A DNA stretch of 64,000 bases from Luidia sarsii (GCA_949987565.1 OX465115.1:15685242-15749241), one strand, 5' to 3'. Positions 1 through 13,625 are shown, counted from the first letter of the stretch. Translations and numbers: made by a program. Notes: generated by a model not told the origin, from the sequence alone.

Positions 1-3000
1 CCCTTTTAATATAACACTACAATTTGCGACGGATTCTTACCCATCACAAATTTCCCGTTTTTGAGTTATTTCCAAATACCAGTTTCGTGAAAACCTTGTG
101 GAGACCTACAGGCAGTACCATTACAGTTTCCCTGTGGAGACCTATTCAACCTATTGGACTACATGCAGGTCTCCATAAGGCACAAGATTCGTGCCCACAA
201 AAGCTGCTACATCAATGCTTTCCAATCCCTACACAGTGTGGCCGACCGGAACTCTTCAATTACTAGTTGCATTGACCCAACAAATTTCTCAATCAACCCT
301 TTTTGGGTCTTCAAAATTGGGAGAGATTTGTGGGGGGGGGGGGGAGGGAGAGGGGGGAGGAATCTGTAATACCCCCATATTGGAAAATAACCACCATCAT
401 TCAATCTATTTTCAGGCAAGTGACACATTCATGGTCAACGGATTTACTTTTCAGTGACCAGCTCATCCAGCTGCATAGTTGGGCTGCTTGGGAATGGATG
501 CGAAAGGGTACCCGTGGTAATAAAGAAAAGTGCACAAAATGTCCATCCCCACGAAAAAAAAGAAAGGAATGACACATGCTCATTAAGTCTGTCTGTCACG
601 CAATAATGAGAAAAACAGGACTGGTATGTTAAGATGATGAACATTTGAAAGGGATGTGTCTGCTTATAAAGCTATGAGGTGCCAACATCATCATTTTTGT
701 TAGATGAGTGGTGTAGCACACAGACTTGGTATTGCACTTTCTGATGGATGGGGAATTATGTCTGCATGTCAGGACGTGAAATAAGATGGTATGGACTATA
801 GAGTATGGGGAATAACTTAGTGCTGACTATAGAAGTACCATTCCAATTGCGCAAATAATTGTGATTTTCATTGCAATTCAAAAACCTGTTCTTTTTTTTT
901 TCTTACGCCCACATGCGCCAAAAAATTGCGACGCAAAAAGAAACGCCAGCCAATTGTGGCTAGCAAATTTAGCAATATTGGTCAAATGGTGCGTATGTTT
1001 TTGTGGGTGGCTCGTGCAGGAAGATATAGATGTAAACAAGCACGGCACTTCCTGTCAGTCAGAGCACGAGCAGTTCATTGTGGGATTCAAAACAAAATTG
1101 CGATTTCTACGGAGCGTTCCCACACGCACTGCATGGCAATTAGACGTGATTATTTATAGAGAAGTTGCACTGATAACAGACTCTGAATCGCGATTCAAAT
1201 CCCACTGTACAACAGGAAACAGCTCTCAAGATAAAGAACAATTATGCAGACATGACTCCGCTTTGAGGAAACTTCTTCATCGCTGTTCCCATGGAAAAGT
1301 CATGAAGAAGACTTCAGGGGACGTGGCATATTGTGAACGAATCAGATCAGATTTGGGCTGGGAATTTTTTTCTTGCATAAATGGGATTTACCGTTGAAAA
1401 TTTCACGCACAATGCCTGTGCAATGCAACAGATGCAAAAACTAGAATGTTGCATTGAGTTGAGTTGTTGTTGTTTGATGTGGTTTTTTTTTATGAGGCAG
1501 GCCTCAGATTACCCGGGGGAAACTATTTCATTTTCATTTTGAAGTCAGCCTGGGTTGCTAGACCTCAGAGGCTAAACTTATTTCTGGAGTGTTTTTTTCC
1601 CTTCCAGCAAAAGTTTGTTTACCCATGGTTTACAAAACTCCCAATTGTGAGTGTGGCAACTTCTTGTCTCGAATAATGCTCAAAAGGAAACACTTGCCTT
1701 TCTAAAGTCATGTTTGTGTAACTGCAAGCTATACATTCATCCATTGTGGAATGAAATGTGTATTATTGTAACATCTTAAGGATTTTTCTCTCTTGAGAAT
1801 CTATATTGTTAGGCTATTAGTATTAACTTTTTTCAATTTTTTTTTTATTTTTTTATAAATGATTTCTTGTTAATGGTTTATTTTCCTCCCTGCTAGGATA
1901 AACATGTCAGGCCCTCTAACTTTTGACATTCATGTATTGCAGGACATAATAGTCAGTGAGCAGTTTGCAACAGTTTTTTGTATCAATGGAATACTATTAT
2001 TAAGAATCACGCTAGAAATGATACATGTACAATGCATAGTACTTGGTACAATAATGAGGAGATTTCCTATTCTGTCACCCATTACTAGGGCAGGCAGGGT
2101 CAGGGTGACATGTTGTTTTCCCTTTGTCTCAGGTTATGTTATGGTTCGTGCAGGGACAAAGGCTTCACCTTCCCCACAGAAGTTCAGGGGCATACAAACC
2201 TCTCCCATATTTGCCTCGCCTGAGCTGAGAGCAAGCACATACAGGCAGGCACCAGTAAGTATGTACTGTACACATGCAATGGGCCCTTCTTTACATGCAT
2301 GGGTTACTGTGGAAATCATGGTCGGTTACTGTTAGTGTTGTGGATTTGGATTCAGTTGACTGGCTAAGGCCGAGTCTCTCCGCTAATAAGAAGTTGTCAC
2401 ATGAAAGACAAACCCCTGAATGGTACGATAAATACTATTAGTATTCTCTGCCCCTGCCTCTCCCTCCCCTCTCTGCCTCTGCCTCTTTCCACTCTGCCTC
2501 TGTCCCCTGCCTCTGCCTCTCCCTCTCCCTCTCTGCCTCCGCCTCTCACCTGACCTGTCTTGTCTCTAAGTTACTCTGCACCAGCCTGCAACCCTGACTC
2601 TCCCTCCCCTCTCTGCCTCTGCCTCTTTCCACTCTTCCTCTGTCCCCTGCCTCTCTCTCCCCCTCTCTGCCTCTGCCTCTTTCCACTCTGCCTCTGTCCC
2701 CTGCCTCTGCCTCTGCCTCTCCCTCTCTGCCACTGCCTCTCACCTGACCTCTCAAGTCTCTAACTCTGCACCAGCCTCCGACCCTGACTCTCCCTCCCCT
2801 CTCTGCCATTGCCTGTGCCTCTCCCCTCTCCCTCTCTGGCTGTGTCTCTCCCCTCTCCCTCTCTGACTGTGCCTCTACCCCCGCCCCCCCCCCCCCTCTG
2901 CCAAGGGTTACCAGAGTCAGGAGGTCTTGTACATTACATGTAAGTGTTGCCAAGTGACAAAGGTCCACCCCAAGGTGCCAGCAAAACGCATTGCTTCAAT

Positions 3001-5279
3001 AATGACCACCGACAATGCCGGGGCAACTTGTTTCTACAGCTTTTCAGTAATTTGCACACCTGTACAATGCCAACACAGACTTTAACTTAACACCGCCTTG
3101 GCAAAACAGACACAAGGAGGGATTATAGAGCTCTCCTCACCCCTCACCAAGACATCATTACACAGAGGACAAGGCTCCTAGGGAGGTGTCACACTGACTA
3201 CACTGCAGGCAAAGATTATTTTGTCCCAATTGAATCTTCCTAAAGTCCTTGGTTTAAAGCAAGCTACATGTGTAGCAAGCAGGTAAGATTTTGAGGTTTG
3301 AGTGATGGAAATACCAAGTAGGAGTCACCATGTACTGAGGGTATGTCATATGAGAAAAAGTATGGCTCTGAAAAGAGCAGGTAACTTAACCACTCCAATG
3401 ACTCCAGCAAAGCACTTTGGCCGAAAACGTTGAGTTACTGACTCTTTTCAGAGCCATACCTCTTCTCACATAAGAGATGAAGTACATGGTGTCACCGCAA
3501 ACCTCCTACATGTACTTAGCAAGCAGGTAATTATAACGATAAGACTTTGAATCAATTAAATTAAAAAGGTATAGGCCTATCTTATTGTCAACCATTCAGA
3601 GGGCCTGACATTTTGATGACAGGATCTTTCTTGATTGCAGAATTTTGAAGCCAATTTAAATAAAGGAGTACGAAAAACTTGTAGACTGCATCCAGACTTC
3701 AATGACCCAAAATGTAAAATCTGAAACATTTCCGGGGCCCGGCCTTTTGATCCTAGCAGGGCCTTTCTCAAAGGCAGGTACAAGGTCGGTGAGAAAAAAA
3801 TTCCTTATGACAAAGATCCTTAGAGAATCGATATGTATTTTGGGAATTCAACTGGAGCATTGCTGTGACATGTTTTGGCTCAGCTGATGCTACCCAAGTG
3901 AACGATTCAAGACTGGACAATTTGCATGAAGTTTGCCAGGAGAGGATTGGCCTCCTGGTCAGGCTGGCTGTAAATCTCTCTGCCCCCAGTTTAGACTGGG
4001 TGTCTACTGGGGCCTTCAAGCACTGATCCTTTCTTTACGACTTCAGTTCAAAAACAAACATGGGGCCGGTCACCTCTGGTGGAGAGCAGATTTCCACAGC
4101 AACTCTCAAAACTCCAAATAAATTAACCTTCGTTTTCTTTTAAACTGAATGCTGACAAAGTTGATTCAAAATATCGAAAATGTGGGAAACATTTGCGTAC
4201 CAGTAAGTAGCAAAAGCATAACTTGCAGGTGCAGAGACTATAAAATCTTATATTCAAAAGGACGTTTCAAGGACGTTTCAAGTTTGGTCTTCCCTAAAGC
4301 CTTGGCAGGGTCATGTGTATTTTGAAGGAGTAGGATGTACTAGCCAGTGTAGGAGACAGAGAAGCAGAGAGACAGACTGCAACATCTGCAGACGGAGACC
4401 TTGACATTAACCAAACGCATTGCCTTTTTTTATCCTGCTTGTTGTGTCATGCATGTATGCAATGTGACAGCCAGTGAACATGATTCATAGCACTTCATTC
4501 AATTTCCGTTCAGTGCGTAGCCTATGTCTCACTACCACTATCAGGAGATTTTTTTTCTTCGACATTTAAAAAAAAAAATTATATTAAGTGATCTACCTTG
4601 CCATTTCAATCACTGCGACTGGGATTGTAAATCGCACTATGGACCAACTTGGGAATTCAGGCATTCCACATTCACAAGTGACCTTATAAATGGCGACTTC
4701 CAAAAGAGATTGTCAAACTGGGGCATTTCGAAGAGGGTGGCAGTTACTACTTAAAATATTCAAGGCATTAAATACTGAGCTGAGAGAACTTGATTCCACT
4801 GGGGTTCTTCACACACAAACCTGTTTTATTATCACCTGAGCTACATGTGTATCCACTATCCAGCCCTCAGCTAAAGAGCCTTACTATTGCTGCAGTGGGG
4901 GTGTGGTCACAACTCCAAAGAATGCATCCATTCAGTCCTGAATTCTGATGGGATCAAGCCTCCATTTCAGCAGATGCAGATTAAGTTGGAAAAACAGAAT
5001 GGGGGGGGGGGGAGGAGCCCCTGGCCATAGGGGAACAGACCCCCTTGCTTCCTCCAGAATAATACTATCCTTTGTTCTTTACAATCACAACACATGCAAA
5101 TGATTAAAGTGATAATTACATTGTAAATAATGTACCAAACTTGTGGTCTTTTTTAGAACACTATATTTAGCAGGTGAGCTATGTCTGGCCATAGTTCCCT
5201 ATGGTCACTTTGGATAAAGTGGATAATTAATACAAAATTGCCAAGTTCCTCTCCCTCTCCACCTCTCTCCCTCTCTCTC

Positions 5280-5310
<31 letters not shown>

Positions 5311-6005
5311 CCCTCTCTCTCTCTCTAATTTCTAAAAGACAAGATTTTAGTTACCAATAGTGGCAATACCAGGTGATTGTGGTGGCAGCCAGTGGCTATT
5401 CTCTACATGACAATCCATAGGTGGTAAATTGTAGGTTGCATTTAGATTTTTGTATCCCTATTAAACATTTGTATTATTAATTTAAGAATGTAAGTATATT
5501 GTAAATATTAGACCAGTTGTGAAGTTTATACAAATATAGTTTACACCATAGAGCAAGGAATATTTACAGTTACACCATAAAATCTCAGTAAATATACGGA
5601 CCAAGTTTACATTGATAATTGATCAGATCTTGATCAGATTAACAAGAACCAAATCATTTCCAATACAATTCTTCTCAAATGGTAATAACAACAGTTCACT
5701 TCTGATCAAAAGTTGAAGGGGGGGGGTCGATGTAAAAAAATTAATAATAATAATCAAAGCAATCCAAGCGACCAGATGTACGCAGAGTATTTCTCACAAG
5801 AGTTGACCCCGAACAAAAAATGCTCCCCCCCCCAATCTGTCACCGCATGGTTGCTTTAACGCAACCCGTGGCCCCCAACACTGAACGAAATATTTACTTA
5901 ACTTCACCCCAGGAGGTCGACGAGGGGGAGAAAAAAAACCCTAGAAATAATGATTGCATTTCTGCGGTTCAAAGCGATCTTGCCGGCGAACATCGGATCA
6001 CTCAC
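1..6005. other. Repeat-rich non-coding stretch (probable first intron and flank)
   Basis: No supportable exon is seen here. If the minus-strand gene whose first exon lies at 6006-6119 continues, this stretch is its first intron. Contents seen: a dispersed repeat at about 1035-1210 that recurs at 35885-36065; a partial short retroposon at 1905-1980; a CT-rich imperfect tract at about 2440-2900; a member of the family carrying the word GTTTGCGGTGACACCATGTA at about 3290-3515; two degraded short-retroposon copies at about 3590-3625 and 3705-3790; and a CT microsatellite at 5249-5328. Open frames here (for example 861-1397) lie in repeats and have no protein character. Confidence 0.6.
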
Positions 6006-6119
6006 CAGTTCGGCGTCCAGGTCGAGAGCAGCGTGGCTGGCGGCTAGCAGGCAGGCCAGGGAGAGGAGCAGCAACACGGCCCAGCTCAGCGGCCCGTGCA
6101 CGCTCGGCCAAGACATCAT
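6006..6119 (-). CDS. First coding exon of a secreted or membrane protein (signal peptide)
   Basis: Thirty-eight codons starting ATG ATG TCT and ending at a consensus donor (GTGAGT, 6005-6000) in phase 0. The peptide has a short polar N-terminus, a hydrophobic core with LLLLSLACLLAA at about residues 16-27, then SHAALDLDAEL, a plausible signal-peptidase region (AASHA before ALDL). The exon is much richer in GC than the flanks. No following exon could be recognised in 1-6005, so the gene either runs off the left edge or has small distant exons. The product is not identifiable from this exon. The signal peptide and the donor are seen directly; that it is a real gene is inferred. Confidence 0.55.
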
Positions 6120-7684
6120 TCTTCGGGGTGTGGAAACTCGGTCTTTCCTTTCCTCCCCAGGAAAAAAAAGAATAAAATCGCCTTCAAAGAAGACGGCAAT
6201 CTGTAGTCCGATGTCCTATCTAGCAAGTCCAAGACGGTGCTGGATCGTCTCTGCAGATCTGGGATTCTTGGGACGATTTTTTTTAGGGGGGTGGGGTTGG
6301 GAGGGATGGATTATTCCGAGTTAACTGGACCCATATGCATCACACTGCATGCAGGCAACAAGCACATGGTGCGGTATACACAGCCGGTCGCAAATCACAT
6401 CAAGAACAACTTCAGTCCAGAAAACTTGGGCGAGGCTTGGAAGGATCGGACGCACTTACGGTCACTAAGAGACCCCGATCTACCGTTTCCACCGGCTCGA
6501 TCGCTGGCAGAGATGGAATATCGGGGTTGGAAAGGGAAGAAACCTTGAAGCCTGGAGAGCCCGTGTGTACACCGCACGGGGGACCTTCACTGAGTGCGCT
6601 CAATCAATGCGGTCCTCCTGTGTACATTACTTATCATTGCATTTCCCCACACACATAAACTTGTGCCGTGCACTGGTTGGACAAGTCCATTAACCCAACG
6701 AAGGGGGTGGGGCTTGGGATCGGACGGAATTGTCGACACCATTCTCTGCAAGTACTTCCGCCCCGTCGTCCAACAGACCGAAAAATGTTAGAATAAATCT
6801 ATTCAAAGCAGTTCAATGTACTATTGTCTTGCCTTATATCAATAGCTTATTCGTATAGGAGCCGAGTGGAGGTTAGTCCTACCCCTCAAAACTAATGGGG
6901 GTGACCAAGGTGAAGTTGCAAAGTGCTGATGGCTATCGAAGTTTGCTCTGTGATTCTGTTTTTAATCGTCTTTATCAGTTGACTTTTGGGATCTCTCTCC
7001 AACATTCTTTATTTACTGGAGGGTTACTGGTTGTTTCATGGTTTGCTCGACGTCGGTGCGTGGTTTACCGGTTAGGTGGCACAGTGGTTGTGGTTGTATT
7101 GGTAGCAGTGGCGAAGGCAGTTCTATACTTCTAAAGAGGTTACCACTTTGCCTTTCAGAAAGGTCCTGCTATAGGATCGAAACGTCAGGCCCTCTAACAT
7201 TTCAGGTAACCCATTACTGGATACGTTTCAATTGTCGATGATGGAAAGGCATGGCTTTGGTTTTCATGCCCCATAAAAAACAAGTTCCCGCCCATATACA
7301 CCACCCCTCGACCCACGTGTACAGTGCACCCCCCCCCCCAAGATTATGGGCGGCCAATAGGGCAAAAAATACAACAGTCAAACTTAGGCCGTTTACGAAA
7401 TAAAGGCTAGGGCTGAGGCTTCGTCTGACAAAACCTGAAAATCACGGTTGCTGTTTGTTTCCGAATTTGAAGGTTTGTTGGCTTGATAAGTACACAGTAT
7501 TCCCCAAGAACCTGGGGCCAAACGCTTGTTTTTAGATGCCTGTGATTAGGACTACCTGTGACTGATATTATAACGAGACAAACGAGTAAGATATATGACC
7601 CAAGCCTAAGCCTGAGCCAAGCCTTTAATTCGAAAACGGCCCTGAGCCGTCTGCCCAATGGCCGCCCATACCAGACATCAACTG

Positions 7685-8027
7685 GGGCCCATTGCATAAA
7701 GCTGCTTAAGCCTAAGCGCCAACAATGTGCTCAAGCGCAAAATATCATGAGCCACACAGGATCCCCTTGCCTGCCAAAACTTCACCTTTTCTTTCGAGCT
7801 AAGCAAAGAAGAGTGGAATACAAGTCAAAAGCAATGGACATCAAATTGGATATGATTTCTCTGCCTTTGAGAAAGGTCCTGCTAGGATCGAAACGTCAGG
7901 CCCACTAAATTTTAAGATTGACATCAAATTGCTGATGGGCAGTGTGTGATCCTATAGCTGCTCACACAAGGAGGATTCTCCCTGCTTAGCACATTTTCAC
8001 GCTTAAGCGGCTCCATGAAAATGGGTC
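7685..8027. mobile_element. Palindromic MITE with nested short-retroposon insertion
   Basis: The left end begins GGGCCCATTGCATAAAGC followed by TGCTTAAGCC; the right end reads GCTTAAGCGGCTCCATGA then AAATGGGTC, so the ends are inverted repeats. A second, uninterrupted copy lies at 47480-47721 (242 bp) in the opposite internal orientation. The copy here is longer because a 71-bp short retroposon (7849-7919) sits inside it between two 12-bp direct repeats. A half copy is visible near 24750-24775. No transposase is encoded; superfamily unknown. Confidence 0.65.
7849..7919 (+). mobile_element. Short retroposon copy, 12-bp target duplication
   Basis: The insert carries the family core (GCCTTTGAGAAAGGTCC, then TGCTAGGATCGAAACGTC, then AGGCCC). 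It is flanked by GACATCAAATTG at 7837-7848 and again at 7920-7931. Comparison with the uninterrupted MITE copy at 47480-47721 (read on the minus strand) shows the pre-insertion site, so the 12-bp repeat is a true target-site duplication. The 3' part of the element is shortened relative to the copy at 47912-48017. Confidence 0.75.
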
Positions 8028-8392
8028 ATGATCCCCTGGACTACCTATGCCCGGACTGGACATGGTCCCCAATGCCCGTCAGAGGTCAGCCGTGGACGAT
8101 GGACCGCTATCTCAGCAAGATCGCCGGTGTCGAGCCCTTTGACGAAACGCGGAAATGACTGGGACACCCACGGCTCATCGTCTGCACTGGGTCATGCCGA
8201 TGTTTAGATAAAACAACAGGCATAAGTACAGTGCACTTTAGCCGGCCCTCTCTCCAGCATCGTTATGTAGGGGCAGTCTGCATCGGGTGACACCCCCACC
8301 CCACCCCACCCGTTTTGGGGTTCGAAATTTAAACTTCAAACTGATGGCCATCTCTTCCCGAGTCGAAAAGTCCGGTGCGGTACCTGTATGCC

Positions 8393-8495
8393 CTTTTCAC
8401 ACACTGCTGTTACCCGGGTAATCTCGGGGTTAACAAAGAAATAACTATCCGGGTAATTAGTTACCCGGGTAAGTACAGAGCTGTGTGAAAAGGGT
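8393..8495. mobile_element. Small inverted-repeat element (CCCTTTTCACACA ends)
   Basis: The ends are CCCTTTTCACACA (from 8393) and TGTGTGAAAAGGG, an inverted pair, with GTTACCCGGGTAA-type palindromes inside. A larger element with related ends (TTTTCACACTA and TAGTGTGAAAA) and CCCTGGGAA-type internal repeats is found at about 26632-27065. Non-autonomous; no coding capacity. Confidence 0.5.
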
Positions 8496-11400
8496 AGTAG
8501 TCAGTCGGTTAAGTTTTACCCATCGTTGTGGTTACCAACGTCTATAATCCAAGTGCGGACGCCGGTAAGATTTACCCATTGGAATGTTACCGAGTTATCT
8601 CGGTAACAAAAAAATCCAGTGCGAACACGGCTTCAGACTAACTTGCCCCGAGCCCAAGCCCAAGCTTTCATTTTCGGAAAAGTGACAAGAGGTCCCGCGC
8701 GCGTGGTAAAGGGTCGAACTGCTTGCGTCTTTCTCTTTGAAATAATGGGCAACGCGTGTTTCCTATAATTATGGGGAAGCGTGCAGCACGTTTTTACTCG
8801 ATCCCACCACGACCTCTTCGCCTTTTTTTTACTCGAAATTTATGTCTCCCTACCCTCAGTTCAGCAATACATGCAGGACAGGCGGTGCCTCACACCATGG
8901 AGCTATACCAAGGAGGTATTTGTTGAGCCTCCTTGCTCACACACATCGGAGCTCACAGGAGCAGAGTTTTCCGAAGGTTGGCAGGATGGCAGGATTACCC
9001 CAAGAAAGATGATGCATCTGTGTAAAAAGCTCTCCAATTAACGGTGCTCCCTGCTATGTCGGGAGAGACGCCATGACAGGAAACGTATGCACTGACAGAG
9101 GAGCACTTTGTTCTTGTCGACGGACGAACCGGAAGGCACTGTTGGAGACGTCATTTTGTTTCATTCCTGAGGGTTTTTAACAGCGCAGAGCCCAGGCAGA
9201 GGGACACGACATTCCCCACTCTGCACCCCATTAATTTCTCCTGTCGTGTCACCATGACGATCGTGTCTTTTTTTAAACATTTGTCATTATGGTGCTGCAA
9301 AAACTACACGGCAAATCCACAAGAATGAAAGAATGAATGGTCGTTCGGTGACCCGGAAAGGCATTTTTTAAGAGTAACACTTACAGTTTTATTTAAAATC
9401 TTTCAGACATCGCAAAAATAAAACAAACAAGTTTGTGCTCTACGGCTGTCAAGGATTTACAAAAGCTAACAAATTAATCCTCATCCAAAGATATACAACA
9501 AGACCATGCACTTCTGGCAACTGAAAATAAATATAACAAATTAGGAGGGCATGGCGTTTCGATCCAAGCAGAACCTTTCTCAAAGACTGAAAAAAAAAAT
9601 ACAAAAAACACAAATCCAAACAAAAAGGACCCTAAAACAAAAAGCAGGGGTAATTTCAAAAGAAACGATCGTACAACATGTCCAGTATCCGAGATGGTTA
9701 TCTAATTATTCTTATGAGATATTTGTTCAAACTTTTGTATAATTTCCTATAACTTTATTTCTCTTATTATGAAATACTCAGAAATAGGACAGTTATTCCC
9801 TCTGAATTAACCCACATTGAGCTCTAAATTCACTTCATTCCTTTATTTTCAAAAGGAGAAATTCAAAGGATGCTTTTAATTTTATGTAACAGCCTCCAAA
9901 ATGGAAAATGCCCGATATACAAGCAGAGCCTTTCTCAAAGCCCTGCTAGGATCGAAGCACTCGAAGCACTCATGATCGAAGCAAGAACTGAAGTTGTTAC
10001 TAACCGTCGCGGAATTTGAAATATAGGGGTATATCCCTGGGCTTGGGGTACTAATTAGTAACTTGGGAAGCGGAAGATTCGAAACAAAGAACGCTTTAGT
10101 GATTGCGGCCTTCCGACAAGCAAAACTTAATCAGGAAAGAGCGCGCGTCTGGTGAGGAAACTCGTGATTTTTCCCTGTCGAGAAAAAAGAAGAAAAAAGC
10201 TTTGTGGAAAAATACAGGGGAGGTGTTTTAGATTGGGTTCCGGTGCACGGTGTATAATTGGCTCAGTTAACGTGGCTTTGCGGTTACCTATAGGACTGCT
10301 GAGGGTGAGGGGGAAAGTGGCGTTGGCGTTGTGACGGAAGGTTAATTAGCCGACCACGGTATAGGGGCGGATTTAGTAATAATGAGCTGTCCATTAATGC
10401 GTGCACAAACGTTGTTTCGGACGGTTCGTTGGTGTACAAAACAATGGGCCATTCGATTTTGCACACACAAGAACTGGTCTTTTTCTATTTGTTCAAAGTT
10501 CCCAGTAAGTTTTCCTTCATTCGTTAAAAAAAAGGTTTTGTCCTTGTCACTCTGCCTTTGAGAAAGGTCCTGCTATATAGTGCTAGAATCGAAACGTCAG
10601 GCCCACTAAATTAAAAAGAAAAAAGGTGTTAAAGGGCTACAATTACAACCACACAGGTAAGTCAGGTGAGAGAGCTGACTTGATTCAAGTCCCGATCAAT
10701 TCTAATAGTCTTCGTTTTTCATGTGCTTCACATTGTATACCAAAAACTGGCAATAGCCTTTCAGTTTATGCTACTAACATTTGAGCATAGAGCAAGGACA
10801 CTGTACATGTATATCGAGAGAGCGTCAGCTATACATGTACATGACTTTGTAGTACAATGCACGGACTTCTGGTGTTCCGGTCCAAGTTCCCTGGACTCAA
10901 GGCTGTCGGTTGTTCCCCGTTTTCCCCACCACAGCCAGACCGGTGATTCAATACTTCCCGGCCATTCTTGGAGCGTGACTCAGCGAGGTTGGCGGTAGGG
11001 GTGGTACGCTGGGGGGGGGGGGGGGAGAGATGTAGGGGGTTGCCGTTTTGATAGCCGCTCAATCTTGTTTTGTTCTTTGTGGTTGAAAGTATTATAACCA
11101 GTATACAGACGGGCCGTCTCAGGTGGTATTTTTGGTAAACGCTCAACGACCAAAACAGCAGCAAGGACAGCAACAACACCATTAGCAATAACCACAAAAT
11201 GTCCCGACATCCAAATTTTGTAGACGGTCGCAAATCCCAGTCGAACTTTGACCCGAACTCGACTTCAGACATTATGTGGTTCTGGGGAACGGAATAACCT
11301 CGTACAAGATAAGATAGTTACACAGTTTTCTTCTCAACGATAACAATTTTCGGGCCGCACCGCAGGCGATGAAAAAAACAGTTCACCACAAAAGAAAACC

Positions 11401-12279
11401 AGACATTAACATTGATCAAACACGGCCTGTTGACGTCACGCAAGGAACGACTATTTATACACTTTTTTGTATCGTTTTCAGGGGTCCGATTTGACCGCAG
11501 AAAACAGACAAAATAGCCCGCTATGTTAGGTCATAGAGCAAGGAAAAAGCTCTGTTCAGGTAGGCGTTCCTGAAACAACAACATGTGCTCGGACTAGACG
11601 TCCCTACCCCCCCCCCCCCCACACACCCCCGAAACCATCCGTAGGGATCCCCCAGACTCTCCTTATAATGCTCTTGAGGACTTGAGGTGTATACAGACGG
11701 TGAGTCATCCGATGGACTAGCCACCTGTAGCTGCCCCCCAGCCTGCTATCGTTGCGATTCGGTTACCCTCTATGGGTTACCAGTGGGTTGCAGCATGGGG
11801 GTAGATACATGTACCTCCACGGTGCATCCACGGTGGGTACAGCTGTCACTCAAAGCAACCCGTTCGAAACCAAAAAGGACGTTTCGGAGAAAAAATCCGG
11901 GCCAAAGTTTAAACATGAGCTTTTCCGTAGGACGTGTGTCAGGTATAAACTATAATACATACTATTTTCAAAGCCATGGGTGATACATTTTATTACCAGA
12001 AAGGTGTTTAATTTTAAAGCCAAAATTATAAAACAAAAGACATCCCCCAAAAGGCTTTTGTTACCCCTTGCAGTTGTGATAACAACTTTGACCCTAAATT
12101 ACATTATAAGATAAATGTAGTATTACTATCTGTGACTTATGGCTAAATTCGAAAGTCTTTATCTTTATTTCTTCATGTATCATCCAATCAACTCAAGTTC
12201 TTTCGACTGATCAACCACGATTCTATGTACAAATGCTAAGATAGAATGAAATTACAAGGAGCTCGAGGTTACGTCTATA

Positions 12280-12515
12280 GCGTTCAAATTCTTATCCCTA
12301 TTGAAAATAAAAAATTAACTGAGAATAATCTCAAACATTTCGAAGCAGTATGGTTATGCCTGAAATTTACAACCAGAAGACTAAAATATTTGTCGTAGTT
12401 AAGATTGGAGACCTGCTTTTGGATTTATTGTTCGGTGATAGCGCGAACGCAGTGCACTAGTATCAGAAATTGTACTCCTGAGTTCCCTACATTTTGGGGG
12501 ATCATGTTCTGTTCC
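12280..12515 (+). repeat. Duplicated block, uninterrupted copy
   Basis: This roughly 235-bp segment begins near TTCAAATTCTTATCCC and ends near the word TTTTGGGGGATC. It includes the distinctive stretch GATAGCGCGAACGCAGT. It is repeated about 1 kb downstream, where the second copy is broken by two insertions. This copy serves as the empty-site reference for both. Confidence 0.7.
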
Positions 12516-13315
12516 CGCAGTCTACAGTCTACGATATCAAGCTATTCCATTGGACAAGAGTCTACAAGTCTACAATAATTACCATAACCCCCGCGCGACC
12601 ATTGGCTGACAGTCTACAAGTCTACAATAATTACCATATGCATGAATCAAGTATGCATTAAACATGAGACTGAAGTGTCGTTGCTCGCCACAGTTTTTCT
12701 GAGGACTGATCACTCAAACCAGCTCGTAAACACACCACAATTTCTCCCGTAAAACATCTCCCCAAGTTTCTCCCGATGTGGTGATTGGAAGGTAAGGACA
12801 TTTCCTAGATTGTGTGATAAAAATCTATGAGAGAAACCTTCGTTTTGTCACTAAAATTGGAGTGCAAATTCAGCGTAAATCAGGGTATGAAAACGTTCGT
12901 GCTAGTGATACTGTATCAGCGTATGCCACTGTACTGCTGTACATATGTGTACGGTACGTGATCGTTGTTTAGTGTACGGTCAATGCCCTGTGTGTTCGTT
13001 ACATAATAATTATAAACAATCGTCCATTGTGTAGTGCACAGTCAAAGCTCGTGTACAGTACAGTACATTGTACATGTAGTACATGTACGTGAACTGTACA
13101 TACAATACATGTACTGTACATCATTATACTCATGGAGGAATATGCCTTATTCCTCCATGATATACTGTACTCTGCAAAGAAACTACACGGCAGTATGCTT
13201 CTGAATAGCGCCCCTACCATGAAAAAGACTTTATTTATTGACTACATGTATTTGGGGAAGCTGCCATCTAAAGACTGGATGTTCAAATTCTTACCACTAT
13301 TAAAAATAGAAAAAA

Positions 13316-13594
13316 TCGCAGTGGCTATTGTTACGGTATTCAATAAACCCCGCATGCACAGGCATCGCCGCCTCATTCTCAGTACCACAACTGGCACAAG
13401 AAAACATGGCGAATTCTCTGGCTGTAGGCAAATAATTTGCTCGTTTTGAAGCACTATCCCTGTCATAAAGGCGACATAATTATACACTAATACTCTAATG
13501 GTAATACAGCACATCCCTGTATTGTAATACCATTACTCAGAAGCTTTAGCATGGTGAGATCTTTTGTGCAGTTGCAGTGCCGTAACAATCTAAC
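13316..13594. mobile_element. MITE insert with CGCAGTGG-type ends
   Basis: It starts CGCAGTGGCTATTGTTACGG and ends CCGTAACAATCTAACTGCG, an inverted pair sharing its outer 20 bases with the 183-bp MITEs at 21774-21956 and 63797-63979. The flanking decamers TAGAAAAAAT and TAAAAAAAAT match 9 of 10, a likely target duplication. It is absent from the duplicate block at 12280. Confidence 0.6.
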
Positions 13595-13625
13595 TGCGTA
13601 AAAAAAATAACTGAGAATAATCTCA

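Noticed and set aside
861..1397. A 178-residue frame
   Set aside because: It overlaps a dispersed non-coding repeat also found at 35885-36065, has no domain character, and the second copy has no matching frame.
10829..11272. Overlapping minus-strand frames, each with a hydrophobic segment (LLLMVLLLSLLLFW)
   Set aside because: Hydrophobic runs appear in two frames of the same stretch, the longer frame crosses a poly-C run, and no splice signals support an exon; left as undecided non-coding.
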